A stretch of DNA of 64,000 bases, taken from contig JBLXBZ010000003.1 in NCBI GenBank assembly GCA_048265185.1, forward strand, positions 1 to 64,000. The letters run 5' to 3'. The position numbers were made by a program, and so were the translations under genes. Source of the stretch: JBLXBZ01 sp048265185 (lineage in GTDB: Bacteria > Pseudomonadota > Alphaproteobacteria > Rhizobiales > Stappiaceae). A model generated the notes under the pieces. It saw nothing but the letters and a program-made list of their open reading frames with translations. It was not told where the DNA came from and made no database searches. Numbering within the stretch: position 1 is the first letter of the stretch; every line of letters starts with the position of its first letter. This document shows, piece by piece, positions 17,072 to 26,213 of the stretch.

Positions 17072-18295
17072 TCAGCCGTGATATCGCGACAAAGCCAGGG
17101 AAGCGTTTGTGCCTCCAAAGCCGAAGCTGTTGGAGAGAACGGTGTCAAGACCGGCATTGTCTACGCGTTCCATAACGATTTCATCTCTGCTTAAAGCCGG
17201 ATCAAGCTCAGTGATATTCGCCGACGCAGCGATAAAATCATTTTGCAACATCAACATGCAATAGATCGCTTCCTGCACCCCTGTTGCGCCAAGACTGTGA
17301 CCCGTCAATGACTTCGTTGAAGAAGCCACAGGTTGATCATCGCCAAAAACGCGTCGGATCGCTTGAATTTCGCCAATATCGCCCACTTGCGTCGACGTGC
17401 CGTGAGTATTGATGTAATCTACCTTGCGGTCGCCAAGCGTCTCAATCGCCAGCTTCATGCAGCGCTCGCCGCCTTCTCCGGACGGAGCCACCATATCATA
17501 ACCGTCAGAGTTCGCCGCATAGCCGGTGATCTCCGCATAGATCTTGGCGCCGCGCGCCTTGGCGTGCTCAAGCTCTTCCAAAACGACGACGCCAGCGCCG
17601 CCGGCAATGACGAAACCATCGCGGGTCGCGTCATAAGCCCGTGAAGCCGTGGTTGGCGTGTCGTTGTATTTTGACGACATGGCGCCCATTGCGTCGAACA
17701 AGCAAGAAAGCGTCCAGTCCAGCTCTTCTCCGCCGCCGGCGAAAACGATGTCCTGCTTACCCCATTGAATTTGCTCGGCGCCCGCGCCGATGCAATGGGC
17801 CGACGTGGAGCAAGCCGAAGTGATCGAATAATTGATGCCCTTGATTTTGAACGGCGTGGCCAGACAGGCCGAATTCGTCGAGCTCATGCCGCGCGTGACC
17901 ATAAACGGCCCCATGCGCTTTGGCGCGCCTTTTTCAATGACAATTTTGTGGGCCTGAAACAGGTTTTTGGTGGAGGGGCCGCCAGAACCCATCACCAAGC
18001 CCGTGCGCGGATTGGAAACGTCAGAGTCTTCAAGACCGCTGTCGGCGATCGCTTGCTGCATGGCCAGATAGTTATAAGCCGCGCCATCTCCCATGAAACG
18101 GAGCTGACGTTTGTCGATAAGCGCCGGCAAATCCACGTTCGGCATACCATGAATCTGACTACGGAACCCATGTTCGGCATAATCAGGGGCAAAACTGATT
18201 CCCGATTTTCCTTCGCGCAAACTCGCAAGGACCTCATCAGTTGAGCCGCCAATCGACGACATAATTCCCATCCCGGTAACAACAACGCGCCTCAT
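17072..18295 (-). CDS. fabB: 3-oxoacyl-[acyl-carrier-protein] synthase I
   Basis: Condenses acyl-ACP with malonyl-ACP and, with FabA, makes unsaturated fatty acids. The 407 residues have the nucleophile C162 (ITSACSTSAH) and the two histidines in NTHGTSTQVGD and SLTGHSLGATG. ATG at 18295 is preceded by AGGAGACC, so I prefer it over the in-frame start at 18322. It follows fabA by 142 bases and precedes fabI by 10, an arrangement well known in rhizobia. Confidence 0.95.
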   Translation of the reverse strand: MRRVVVTGMGIMSSIGGSTDEVLASLREGKSGISFAPDYAEHGFRSQIHGMPNVDLPALIDKRQLRFMGDGAAYNYLAMQQAIADSGLEDSDVSNPRTGLVMGSGGPSTKNLFQAHKIVIEKGAPKRMGPFMVTRGMSSTNSACLATPFKIKGINYSITSACSTSAHCIGAGAEQIQWGKQDIVFAGGGEELDWTLSCLFDAMGAMSSKYNDTPTTASRAYDATRDGFVIAGGAGVVVLEELEHAKARGAKIYAEITGYAANSDGYDMVAPSGEGGERCMKLAIETLGDRKVDYINTHGTSTQVGDIGEIQAIRRVFGDDQPVASSTKSLTGHSLGATGVQEAIYCMLMLQNDFIAASANITELDPALSRDEIVMERVDNAGLDTVLSNSFGFGGTNASLALSRYHG

Positions 18296-18436
18296 TGAGG
18301 TCTCCTGTCTCCACCAAACCAAACTTTAATTCAAAGAGTGGTCAGTTGATTTGCCGCTTTCAAGTTAATATCGCAGCATTCATCCGGCGCGGGAGCGCCG
18401 TCGCCACGCATCCCGCGCATTTTTTGCTAAATATCT

Positions 18437-18943
18437 TCAGGCTTTAAACAAACCGACCCGCAAATCCTTTGCGGTGAAGACTGTCTCGCCATCGGCTTTC
18501 AACCAGCCATCGCCAGTGCCCAGCACAAGACGCGAACGCATCACACGCTTGAGATCAACTCCATATTCGACCTTTTTCACGTCGGGCGTAATTTGACCGG
18601 AGAATTTGACGTCTCCCGTTGAAATCGCGCGCCCACGCCCCGGCTCTCCAAGCCAGCCAAGAAAAAAGCCCGTCATTTGCCAAAGCGCGTCCAAGCCCAA
18701 ACACCCAGGCATGACCGGATCGCCCTGAAAATGACACGGGAAAAACCAATGATCCGGCTTAATATCAAATTCAGCCCGAATATAACCCTTGCCGTACTCT
18801 CCGCCGTCTTCTGAAACCTCCGTGAGGCGATCGAACATCAGCATTGGCGGCAAGGGCAGCTGGGCGTTGCCCGGCCCAAACAGCTCTCCGCGTCCACAAG
18901 CAAGAAGATCTTCATAAGTATAGCTATTGCGCCGCTCAACCAT
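18437..18943 (-). CDS. fabA: 3-hydroxydecanoyl-ACP dehydratase/isomerase
   Basis: Dehydrates 3-hydroxydecanoyl-ACP and isomerises trans-2 to cis-3-decenoyl-ACP, the branch point to unsaturated fatty acids. The 168-residue hot-dog fold has the active-site H71 (CHFQGDPVMPG) and D85 (GLDALWQM), at almost the same numbers as the E. coli enzyme. First gene of fabA-fabB-fabI; divergent from irr. Confidence 0.96.
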   Translation of the reverse strand: MVERRNSYTYEDLLACGRGELFGPGNAQLPLPPMLMFDRLTEVSEDGGEYGKGYIRAEFDIKPDHWFFPCHFQGDPVMPGCLGLDALWQMTGFFLGWLGEPGRGRAISTGDVKFSGQITPDVKKVEYGVDLKRVMRSRLVLGTGDGWLKADGETVFTAKDLRVGLFKA

Positions 18944-19267
18944 TCCATTCCCGCGCTATTATTCAGGGCCTTGGCGAAACTCCCATCTGGGCGGATTTCA
19001 CACGAAGGCTCCTAGATGACATCAAAATAAGTTGCGTCTTCCTAACATAAGGACTCTGTATCTGAAAGCCCACGAAAAGCCGTAATAGAAATGTCATTTT
19101 TCTCCAGACATTTTATCGCAGGCGCATCAACTAGACCTTACACGTCAAATATGCGACAAATTCAAAGGTGATAAAGGGTTCATGCGCCGTAAACGCGAAT
19201 GGATTTGATCTGCCCTGATTTGATCAGACGAATTTCAAGCCCTCTTAAGGAAGATTAATCAATCGAT
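18944..19267. other. 324-base divergent promoter region fabA / irr
   Basis: No gene is visible. The interval should carry promoters for leftward fabA-fabB-fabI and rightward irr. A direct repeat GATTTGATC occurs at 19202-19210 and 19217-19225, 15 bases apart, about 45-65 bases before irr. I do not find a clear iron-control element. Confidence 0.5.
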
Positions 19268-19699
19268 ATGACACTGGAACTTGGTCATCATCATCCGCAT
19301 GTAAGCGTGACGGAAAAATTGCGGATCTCAGGTTTGCGCCCGACCCGCCAGCGTGTGGCTCTTGCGGAAATCCTGTTTTCCAAGGGAAATCGCCATGTCT
19401 CCGCCGAACTTCTTCATGAAGAAGCGGTTTCCGTCAATGTTCCCGTGTCCCTCGCCACCGTTTACAACACATTGCACCAATTTACGGAAGCCGGTCTGCT
19501 GCGCGAAGTGGCTGTTGAAGGCACGAAAACTTATTTCGACACAAATACTGACGACCACCATCACTTCTTCATCGAAGAAGAAAACCGTGTGATCGACATT
19601 CCCGGTGACGGCGTTAGCCTTAATCATCTTCCCACCGCCCCCGAAGGAATGGAAATCGTTCGCGTCGAAGTTCTGGTGCGCTTGCGCAAGAAAGCCTAA
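19268..19699 (+). CDS. irr: iron response regulator Irr (Fur family)
   Basis: DNA-binding regulator that, in Rhizobiales, senses haem and controls iron and haem genes. The 143-residue protein has the Fur-type winged helix (LRPTRQRVALAEILF ... SLATVYNTLHQFTEAGLL) and the Irr-specific DDHHHFFIE histidine cluster that binds haem. It contains no cysteine, so the N-terminal Cys-Pro haem regulatory motif of Bradyrhizobium Irr is absent; an N-terminal HHHPH may add haem or metal binding. It is divergent from fabA, a linkage common in this group. Haem synthesis genes hemE and hemJ in this window are plausible targets by family knowledge only. Confidence 0.92.
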   Translation: MTLELGHHHPHVSVTEKLRISGLRPTRQRVALAEILFSKGNRHVSAELLHEEAVSVNVPVSLATVYNTLHQFTEAGLLREVAVEGTKTYFDTNTDDHHHFFIEEENRVIDIPGDGVSLNHLPTAPEGMEIVRVEVLVRLRKKA

Positions 19700-19731
19700 C
19701 GCTCTTCCCCGCAAATTTCCCCGAAAGCAGT

Positions 19732-20490
19732 TTAAACTGAAAGCCGCGCGGTGTTTTCCGGACTTTTACACAAGTCGCGGATCAGGCAACGTTCGCACAA
19801 CGGTTTGCGCGCTTTGCAAATATAGCGTCCATGCAGGATCAGCCAATGATGCGCGTGCAGCCGATAGTCGTCCGGCACGGCTTTCTCCATCGCCCGCTCA
19901 ACCGCAAGAGGCGTTTTCCCCGGCGCAATTCCTATCCGATTACCAAGTCGGAACAAATGCGTGTCCACGGCGATGGTCGGCTCGCCAAAAGCGATATTAA
20001 GCACCACATTCGCCGTTTTCCGGCCAACGCCGGGCAATTTCTCCAAGGATTCGCGATCCCGCGGCGTCGCCCCCCCATGATCACGGATCAACATCTGCGA
20101 CAAAGCGATCACATTTTTCGCCTTGGTTTTGAAAAGCCCAATGGTGCGGATCTTTTCCCGAACCACGTCTTCGCCCAGCGCGACCATTTTTTCCGGCGTA
20201 TCCGCCAAGGGAAATAAATTTTTTGTCGCTTTATTGACCCCAATGTCCGTCGCCTGAGCAGAAAGAACCACCGCCACCAGAAGCGTGTAGGGATTGGTGT
20301 GATCCAGCTCGCCTTTCGGTTCCGGATTGGCGGCGTGAAATCTTGCGAAAATTGCGCGAATTTCCGCTTTCGTGTAACGCGGCTTCGCGCGGCGCCTTGC
20401 GCCCCCGGCAGAGGCCGACGGCTTCTTCCGCACGTCAGATCCAGCCTTTGGAAGTCCTGTTTGCGCCAATTTAGTTTTTTTCTCGCTCAT
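19732..20490 (-). CDS. nth: endonuclease III
   Basis: DNA glycosylase/AP lyase for oxidised pyrimidines. It has the helix-hairpin-helix LPGVGRKTANVVLN with the catalytic Lys, the catalytic Asp in AVDTHLFRLGNRIG, and a 4Fe-4S cluster pattern C225-x6-C232-x2-C235-x5-C241. I start it at ATG 20490, 252 residues, with GAGGGA just upstream. The N-terminal 40 residues are a basic extension relative to the E. coli enzyme. Its promoter region overlaps the coding start of the next rightward gene. Confidence 0.94.
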   Translation of the reverse strand: MSEKKTKLAQTGLPKAGSDVRKKPSASAGGARRRAKPRYTKAEIRAIFARFHAANPEPKGELDHTNPYTLLVAVVLSAQATDIGVNKATKNLFPLADTPEKMVALGEDVVREKIRTIGLFKTKAKNVIALSQMLIRDHGGATPRDRESLEKLPGVGRKTANVVLNIAFGEPTIAVDTHLFRLGNRIGIAPGKTPLAVERAMEKAVPDDYRLHAHHWLILHGRYICKARKPLCERCLIRDLCKSPENTARLSV

Positions 20491-20553
20491 AGTCCCTCTA
20501 TACTGGATCCTCATGATGAGCCGCAATCGCAAACCCTAAATGAGGCGTCAGAC

Positions 20554-21087
20554 GTGAGCCCGAATGAGAACTTAGACGCGAAACCGCCTTTTTTACAGGC
20601 CGACGCGCCGTTTTTCAACGCGCGCCTGACCCCATATCGCTCGCTGTCGCCAAAAGGTTTCCTCATTTTAATGGGCGTCACCGGCGCAATCTGTTTTTTT
20701 TCCGGACTGATGTTCTTGTCTCTAGGCGCCTGGCCGATATTTGGCTTTTTCGGCTTGGACGTCGCTTTGGTCTGGTGGGCCTTTCGCAGCAACTACCGCA
20801 CAGCCCGCGCTTATGAAGAAGTCATGATTTCAGCGACGCAAATCCTCATCCGCAAAGTCTCTCACCGTGGCGCAGTGGAGGAAATTCGCTTTAATCCGTT
20901 TTGGGTCAAGCTTGAAATTAACCGCGAAGAAGATGAAGGCGTGACGAAAATCACCTTGAACGCGCGCGGAAAGCGAACGTTGATTGGCGGTTTCCTCAAC
21001 CCCGACGACCGCACCAGTTTCGCCTCGGCTTTGCAATCGGCTTTGAATGCCGCCAAAACAGGCGGCGCCGCCCCGTCTATGCCCTGA
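20554..21087 (+). CDS. DUF2244 membrane protein
   Basis: The product has a polar N-terminus, RLTPYRSLSPKGFLILMG leading into two membrane segments (about residues 36-80), and a soluble C-terminal part with EEIRFNPFWVKLEI and GGFLNPDDR, typical of DUF2244. Function unknown. I chose GTG 20554 with GAGG about 8 bases upstream; the frame is open further back to 20299, but that would overlap nth antiparallel and lacks family resemblance. Length 177 residues. Divergent from nth, followed by dgt. Confidence 0.75.
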   Translation: MSPNENLDAKPPFLQADAPFFNARLTPYRSLSPKGFLILMGVTGAICFFSGLMFLSLGAWPIFGFFGLDVALVWWAFRSNYRTARAYEEVMISATQILIRKVSHRGAVEEIRFNPFWVKLEINREEDEGVTKITLNARGKRTLIGGFLNPDDRTSFASALQSALNAAKTGGAAPSMP

Positions 21088-21132
21088 GATCACGCTTCAT
21101 CCAAAAACTTCTCAAGCATTTGAGGCTTCCAA

Positions 21133-22458
21133 TTGCAGGATTTGACCCCAGAAGACCGCGCCCATCTCAAAGCTTTGACGATCCGCGCCGACAACCGCGA
21201 ACCCTCTTCAAAACCCGCCGTCAGATCTCCCTATCAGTTTGATTTGGGCCGGATCATTCACAGCTCCGCTTTTCGCAGACTTCAAGCCAAGACGCAGGTC
21301 ATGGGAACAGGGGAGGGCGATTTTCATCGCACCCGCCTCACTCACTCAATAGAAGTGGGGCAAATAGCCCGCGGGATTTTATGGGAATTCGCCGCAAAGC
21401 GTGAATATAATTCCCTTCAAGAACTTTTGCCGTCTTCGGAGCTGATGGAAGCCATTTCCTACGCTCATGACCTGGGCCATCCACCCTTTGGTCATGGCGG
21501 CGAAACCGCTCTGCATATTGCGATGAAGCATTGCGGCGGGTTTGAAGGCAACGCTCAGAACCTGCGTATTCTGACCCGCCTTGAGCCGATCTATCGAAAT
21601 GAGGGCATTCGCCCCACCCGCAGACTTCTTCTGGGCGTTTTGAAATATCCCGCGCCCTATTCCCAGCTTGTAAATCAAAACCAAACCAAACCGCCAAAAT
21701 GTTATTATGACAGCGAGGATGACGTCGTCAAAGGCGTGCTGTCCTGTTTTTCAAAAGAAGACCGCCAACGGTTTCAATCAACCGAAAATGGTAAGACGCT
21801 TTATAAATCCCTCGACTGTTCGATCATGGAGCAAGCCGACGACATTGCTTATGGCGTTCACGATTTTGAAGACGCGGTCGCCCGCGGCTTGATCGAAAAA
21901 TCCCAATTCAAAGAGCTGTTCAGGACGCATTTTCCAAAGTCGAATGAAAAAATTTCTTCGCGTTTCACCTTGCAAGAGATTCCTGATCTAGTTTTCGCCA
22001 ATGAATTTGACCGAAAACTGGTCATATCCACTCTGGTTGGTTATCTGATCCGTTCGATCTCCCTTGAAAAACAGAATATTTTTGAAAGCTCCTTGCTGGA
22101 CTGGCAAGCGCAGATGAAGCCCATAGCCCGGGATATCCTTGCTTTTTTCAAATCAAAAATCGTGTTTGACCTCGTCATCGACGCTCCTCGTCTGCGAATG
22201 CTCGAATGGAAAGGGCAAAAAATCATCACGGACCTTTTCTCCGCCTTCCAATGCGAACCGCAAAAGCTTTTACCACCATCGGCGTTAAGCGAGGAAAGTC
22301 TTGCGACCATGGCTTCATCTCGCCCAACGCCTGCTCAAACCGCCGCCGTCAACCGGGAAATTTGTGATTTCATCTCCTCCATGACCGATCGCCAGGCGGA
22401 AACATACCATCGCAGACTTTTTGAGCCCGGATATGGCTCCAGCACCGATCAACTTTAG
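21133..22458 (+). CDS. dgt: deoxyguanosinetriphosphate triphosphohydrolase-like protein
   Basis: Family members hydrolyse dNTPs to nucleosides and triphosphate. The 441 residues carry the HD-domain metal ligands in HRTRLTHSIEVGQ and AHDLGHPPFGHGGE. The start is TTG at 21133, with TGAGGC about 6 bases upstream, since no ATG or GTG lies in a better position. It lies 45 bases after the DUF2244 gene. Substrate preference cannot be told from sequence; the alphaproteobacterial clade is usually annotated as dGTPase-like. Confidence 0.9.
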   Translation: MQDLTPEDRAHLKALTIRADNREPSSKPAVRSPYQFDLGRIIHSSAFRRLQAKTQVMGTGEGDFHRTRLTHSIEVGQIARGILWEFAAKREYNSLQELLPSSELMEAISYAHDLGHPPFGHGGETALHIAMKHCGGFEGNAQNLRILTRLEPIYRNEGIRPTRRLLLGVLKYPAPYSQLVNQNQTKPPKCYYDSEDDVVKGVLSCFSKEDRQRFQSTENGKTLYKSLDCSIMEQADDIAYGVHDFEDAVARGLIEKSQFKELFRTHFPKSNEKISSRFTLQEIPDLVFANEFDRKLVISTLVGYLIRSISLEKQNIFESSLLDWQAQMKPIARDILAFFKSKIVFDLVIDAPRLRMLEWKGQKIITDLFSAFQCEPQKLLPPSALSEESLATMASSRPTPAQTAAVNREICDFISSMTDRQAETYHRRLFEPGYGSSTDQL

Positions 22459-22525
22459 TTTTTCCCTTGAAACGGAAACGATAAAATAAGAAGTTACGCT
22501 GCGGAACTTTATAGGGGTGACCTCA

Positions 22526-23167
22526 GTGAATAAAATCTACGCATTGCTGGCTGGATGTGGACTCATGGCGCTTCTGGGCGGCTGCGAAAGCATTTCAAAA
22601 GATCAGTGTGAAATTGGCGATTGGGTCGCCATCGGTCAGGCTGACGGCGCCGCTGGACGTGCGGACAGCAGAATTGCGGATTACGCCAAGGATTGCGGCC
22701 GATATGGAATCAAACCCGATATCGCCGCTTATCAGGCGGGACGGAGCCAAGGGCTCCTGTCTTATTGCACAGCCCCTAACGGTTTTGAACAAGGCCGGCG
22801 CGGCAAGTCCTACGCCAATGTCTGTCCGCCCGCTTTAGCGTCTGAGTTTCAATCGACTTATTCCCTTGGCCGGGAGCTATGGCAGGCGGAAGACCGGATC
22901 AAACAAAACGAAAACCGCATCAAGGACCGCGAGCGCGACCTAGACAACCGCTGGGACAAGATCAACAAGAAAGACTGCGATAAAGCTGCGGACCCCAACA
23001 AATGTCGCAAGAACAAACGCCGTCAACGCGAAGATATTGACCGCGAACGTCGTGATCTACGCGACGCCCGCTGGGATCTTGAGCAGCAACGTCGGGATTT
23101 CGCTGATCTGAGAGCTGACATTATGACCGAAATTTCCCGGAAAATTCCCGGCTACAGACCCCGCTAA
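22526..23167 (+). CDS. DUF2799 lipoprotein with coiled coil
   Basis: From GTG 22526 (AGGGGTGA about 5 bases upstream) the 213-residue product has a lipoprotein signal with LLGGC (lipidated Cys near residue 20). The body includes GDWVAIGQADGAAG and repeated Cys residues typical of DUF2799, then a long charged coiled coil (about residues 115-200, rich in Asp, Arg and Glu). It is probably anchored in the outer membrane, facing the periplasm. Function unknown. An in-frame GTG at 22517 lies inside the ribosome site and is unlikely. Confidence 0.75.
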   Translation: MNKIYALLAGCGLMALLGGCESISKDQCEIGDWVAIGQADGAAGRADSRIADYAKDCGRYGIKPDIAAYQAGRSQGLLSYCTAPNGFEQGRRGKSYANVCPPALASEFQSTYSLGRELWQAEDRIKQNENRIKDRERDLDNRWDKINKKDCDKAADPNKCRKNKRRQREDIDRERRDLRDARWDLEQQRRDFADLRADIMTEISRKIPGYRPR

Positions 23168-23291
23168 CAATGCGGGCCTTTCTTTTGAACGCCGGCGACG
23201 ATGAATTTTAAATTCAACATCTGGAATGACAACGTCCGCAATGACCGTGAAATGGCCAAACCGCGCCAGTTTTCCAACGCTCCGGCGCGAA

Positions 23292-26045
23292 TTAATCGCG
23301 TTTCTTGGCCGCTTCCCATTCGGATTTGAGACGATAGAGCGCCTCATGAGCCTCGCGCGGCGTCAAATCGTCCGGGTCAATAGCTTCCACCAACTTGCCC
23401 AGCGCATGCGAGGCGGGGGCGGTAGAGGCGCTTGACCCGGCCTGCGCCAATGGCGCGGCGGCGAACAAGGGCAAATCATCTATTAGCGCCTGCGCCGGCG
23501 ATCCGCGATCCTGCTCCTCCAACTGGCTGAGAACGGCCCGCGCCCGTTCAACGACATTTGCAGGAAGTCCCGCCAGTTTCGCCACCTGAATGCCATAGGA
23601 TCGGTCGGCGAATCCCGGCACGATTTCATGCAGGAAGATCACGTCGCCTTTCCATTCTTTCACCTTCACGGTGGCGTTCGCCATGCGCTCCAACCGCTGA
23701 CTAAGCGCCGTCAACTCATGATAATGGGTGGCGAAAAGCGCCCGTGAGCGATTAACCTCATGCAAGTGCTCTATGGCGGCCCAAGCGATAGATAACCCGT
23801 CAAAAGTAGCGGTTCCCCGACCAATCTCATCCAAAATCACTAGAGATCTATCGCTCGCCTGATTGAGAATAGCGGCTGTCTCCACCATCTCCACCATGAA
23901 GGTGGAGCGACCCCGCGCCAAATCATCGGCGGCGCCCACCCGCGAGAAAAGACGGTCAACCACGCCAATATGAGCCATTTTGGCCGGAACGAACGATCCC
24001 ATTTGCGCCAGAACGCAAATCAAGGCGTTTTGCCGCAAAAATGTTGATTTACCAGCCATATTCGGTCCGGTGATCAGCCAGATCTGGCCCAAAACCTGGC
24101 AATTGTCCTTGCCTTCAGGCCCAAGAGCGACATTATTGGCCACAAACGGTTCGCCGCTTCCAGACTTGCGCAGCGCCTGCTCGACAACCGGATGGCGCCC
24201 TTCTTCAATGGCGAAAGCCAAGGATTCGTCCACAATCGGCCGCGTATAATTTTCACGCTCCGCCAACACCGCCAGCGCGCTTGAAACATCCAAAACGGCC
24301 AAAGCCTCCGCCGCCCGCTTGATGGCCGCCCCTAAAGCGACCGCTTCGGCGCAAAAATGATCGAAAATCTCCAACTCAAGCGCTAACGAACGCTCTCCAG
24401 CGCTGGCGATCTTCGACTCAAGCTCCGCCAGTTCCGTGGTTGTGAATCGCATCGCCCCCGCCATGGACTGGCGGTGAATAAAACGGCCGGGATCCCCCGT
24501 CAGTTTTTCACATTGCGCCGTGGGGGCCTCAATAAACCATCCAAGCACATTGTTATGCTTGATTTTAAGCGCGCGAACCCCGAGTTCTTCCGCTAGATCC
24601 GCCTGCATCTTGGCGATCACCTTACGGCTCTGATCTCGCAGCGCTTTAATCTCGTCCAGATCCTCATTGTAACCGGCGCCGATAAACCCGCCATCCCGTT
24701 TCAGCAACGGCGGCTCCTCGCCCATGGCGCGGCTCAACTCATGCCCCAGTTCATGAGGCGCGGCCTTTAAAGCGGCGCAGGCGGCTTCAATCTCAACCGG
24801 AAGATCCTTATCCGCCAATGCATCAGCAATGGCCCCGCAAACCGACAACCCGGCGGCGAGAGCGACCAGATCACGCGGTCCCCCGCGCGCAAGCGCCAGC
24901 CGCGACAAGGCCCGCGCCATGTCCGGCGCCGATTTCAACAGATCAATGACACGCTCACGCAGTAAAATATCTTCACTAAAGAAAGTGACTGAACCCTGAC
25001 GCTCAACAATTTTCGCCACATCCGTCAACGGTCCGGCCAATCGTCCCGCCAGCAAGCGCGAGCCGGCCCCGGTCACCGTATGGTCAATGGCCGCCAGCAG
25101 GGAGCCGGAACGTTCCCCAGAAAGCGTGCGCGTCAGCTCCAGATTAATCCGGGTCGCCGGATCGATCAGCATTCGCCCGCCACCCGTCTCCCGGCTAGGC
25201 GGATCAAGGGGCGGACGCTCGCCCAATTGCGTTTTTTCCACATAAGCCAACGCACCGGCGGCGGCCGATAATTCAGCTCGGGAGAAGCTGCCAAAACCGT
25301 CAAGTGTCTTCACCCCGAAGTAACGCGCCAATCGGTCCGCCGCAGTCGCCCCATCAAACAGCGCCCGCGGCGCCGGCGATAAACTGGCGGAAGAATTGTC
25401 GAAAATCTCGCGAAGCTCGCCATCGTCCAGAAGATGGTCCGCCACCACAAGTTCGCGCGGATCAATCCGCGCCAAATCCGCGCCAAGATTCACCGCTTCG
25501 CTTTCCCCCACCCGAAACACGCCGGTGGAAATATCAAGCCACGCGAGACCGAATGTCGCCTCGCCGTCAAGCGATCCAGAGCGTAGCCGGTTAATCGCCA
25601 TCAGATAGTTGCTCTGCGCCGCGTCCAAAAGCCGCTCTTCAGTAAGCGTTCCCGGGGTGACTAATCGCACCACGTTCCGGCGAACCACCGATTTTCCGCC
25701 GCGTTTCTTCGCCTCCGCCGGGTTTTCCAATTGCTCGCAAACGGCGACGCGAAAACCAAGCGCGATCAATTTTTGCAAGTAATCGTCAGCGGCGTGGAAC
25801 GGCACCCCGCACATTGGAATATCGACGCCTTGATGCTTGCCGCGCTTGGTTAGCGTGATCCCAAGAGCCTGCGACGCCTTTTCCGCGTCCTGAAAAAACA
25901 GTTCGTAAAAGTCCCCCATCCGGTAAAACAACAAACTGTCCGGATTGGCCGCCTTGATTTCGATGTATTGCGCCATCATCGGAGTGACGGCGGCTGATTT
26001 CAGCGCCGGCGTTTCATTCGATTTGGGTGTTTTAGCAAATGTCAT
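23292..26045 (-). CDS. mutS: DNA mismatch repair protein MutS
   Basis: Recognises mismatches and starts repair. The protein has the mismatch-binding N-terminal domain with FYRMGDFYELFF (Phe-x-Glu type motif), connector and clamp regions, the ATPase Walker A GPNMAGKST, and the signature STFMVEMVETAAIL with LDEIGRGT. I place the start at ATG 26045 (917 residues), the length expected in this group; the frame runs open to 26135. No strong ribosome site is visible there. No mutL is in the window. Convergent with the 22526 gene, divergent from maeB. Confidence 0.95.
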   Translation of the reverse strand: MTFAKTPKSNETPALKSAAVTPMMAQYIEIKAANPDSLLFYRMGDFYELFFQDAEKASQALGITLTKRGKHQGVDIPMCGVPFHAADDYLQKLIALGFRVAVCEQLENPAEAKKRGGKSVVRRNVVRLVTPGTLTEERLLDAAQSNYLMAINRLRSGSLDGEATFGLAWLDISTGVFRVGESEAVNLGADLARIDPRELVVADHLLDDGELREIFDNSSASLSPAPRALFDGATAADRLARYFGVKTLDGFGSFSRAELSAAAGALAYVEKTQLGERPPLDPPSRETGGGRMLIDPATRINLELTRTLSGERSGSLLAAIDHTVTGAGSRLLAGRLAGPLTDVAKIVERQGSVTFFSEDILLRERVIDLLKSAPDMARALSRLALARGGPRDLVALAAGLSVCGAIADALADKDLPVEIEAACAALKAAPHELGHELSRAMGEEPPLLKRDGGFIGAGYNEDLDEIKALRDQSRKVIAKMQADLAEELGVRALKIKHNNVLGWFIEAPTAQCEKLTGDPGRFIHRQSMAGAMRFTTTELAELESKIASAGERSLALELEIFDHFCAEAVALGAAIKRAAEALAVLDVSSALAVLAERENYTRPIVDESLAFAIEEGRHPVVEQALRKSGSGEPFVANNVALGPEGKDNCQVLGQIWLITGPNMAGKSTFLRQNALICVLAQMGSFVPAKMAHIGVVDRLFSRVGAADDLARGRSTFMVEMVETAAILNQASDRSLVILDEIGRGTATFDGLSIAWAAIEHLHEVNRSRALFATHYHELTALSQRLERMANATVKVKEWKGDVIFLHEIVPGFADRSYGIQVAKLAGLPANVVERARAVLSQLEEQDRGSPAQALIDDLPLFAAAPLAQAGSSASTAPASHALGKLVEAIDPDDLTPREAHEALYRLKSEWEAAKKRD

Positions 26046-26213
26046 GGCGCGGAAGATATCAAAAGGGCGACGAGGTTTCACCGAAGGGTTGATGGATAGA
26101 CGGTTGAGCCTTGATTTTTCCGGGGATAAGCTCACCCTCCATCAAAAATTAATAAGCTACAATTTCAAAAGACGCAAAGCTGAAGCGCGACTCAACAACC
26201 AAGGGGAATGGCG

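Noticed and set aside
23980..24249. Plus-strand frame over the MutS ATPase region
   Set aside because: Antisense shadow of mutS; the minus-strand motifs are unmistakable.
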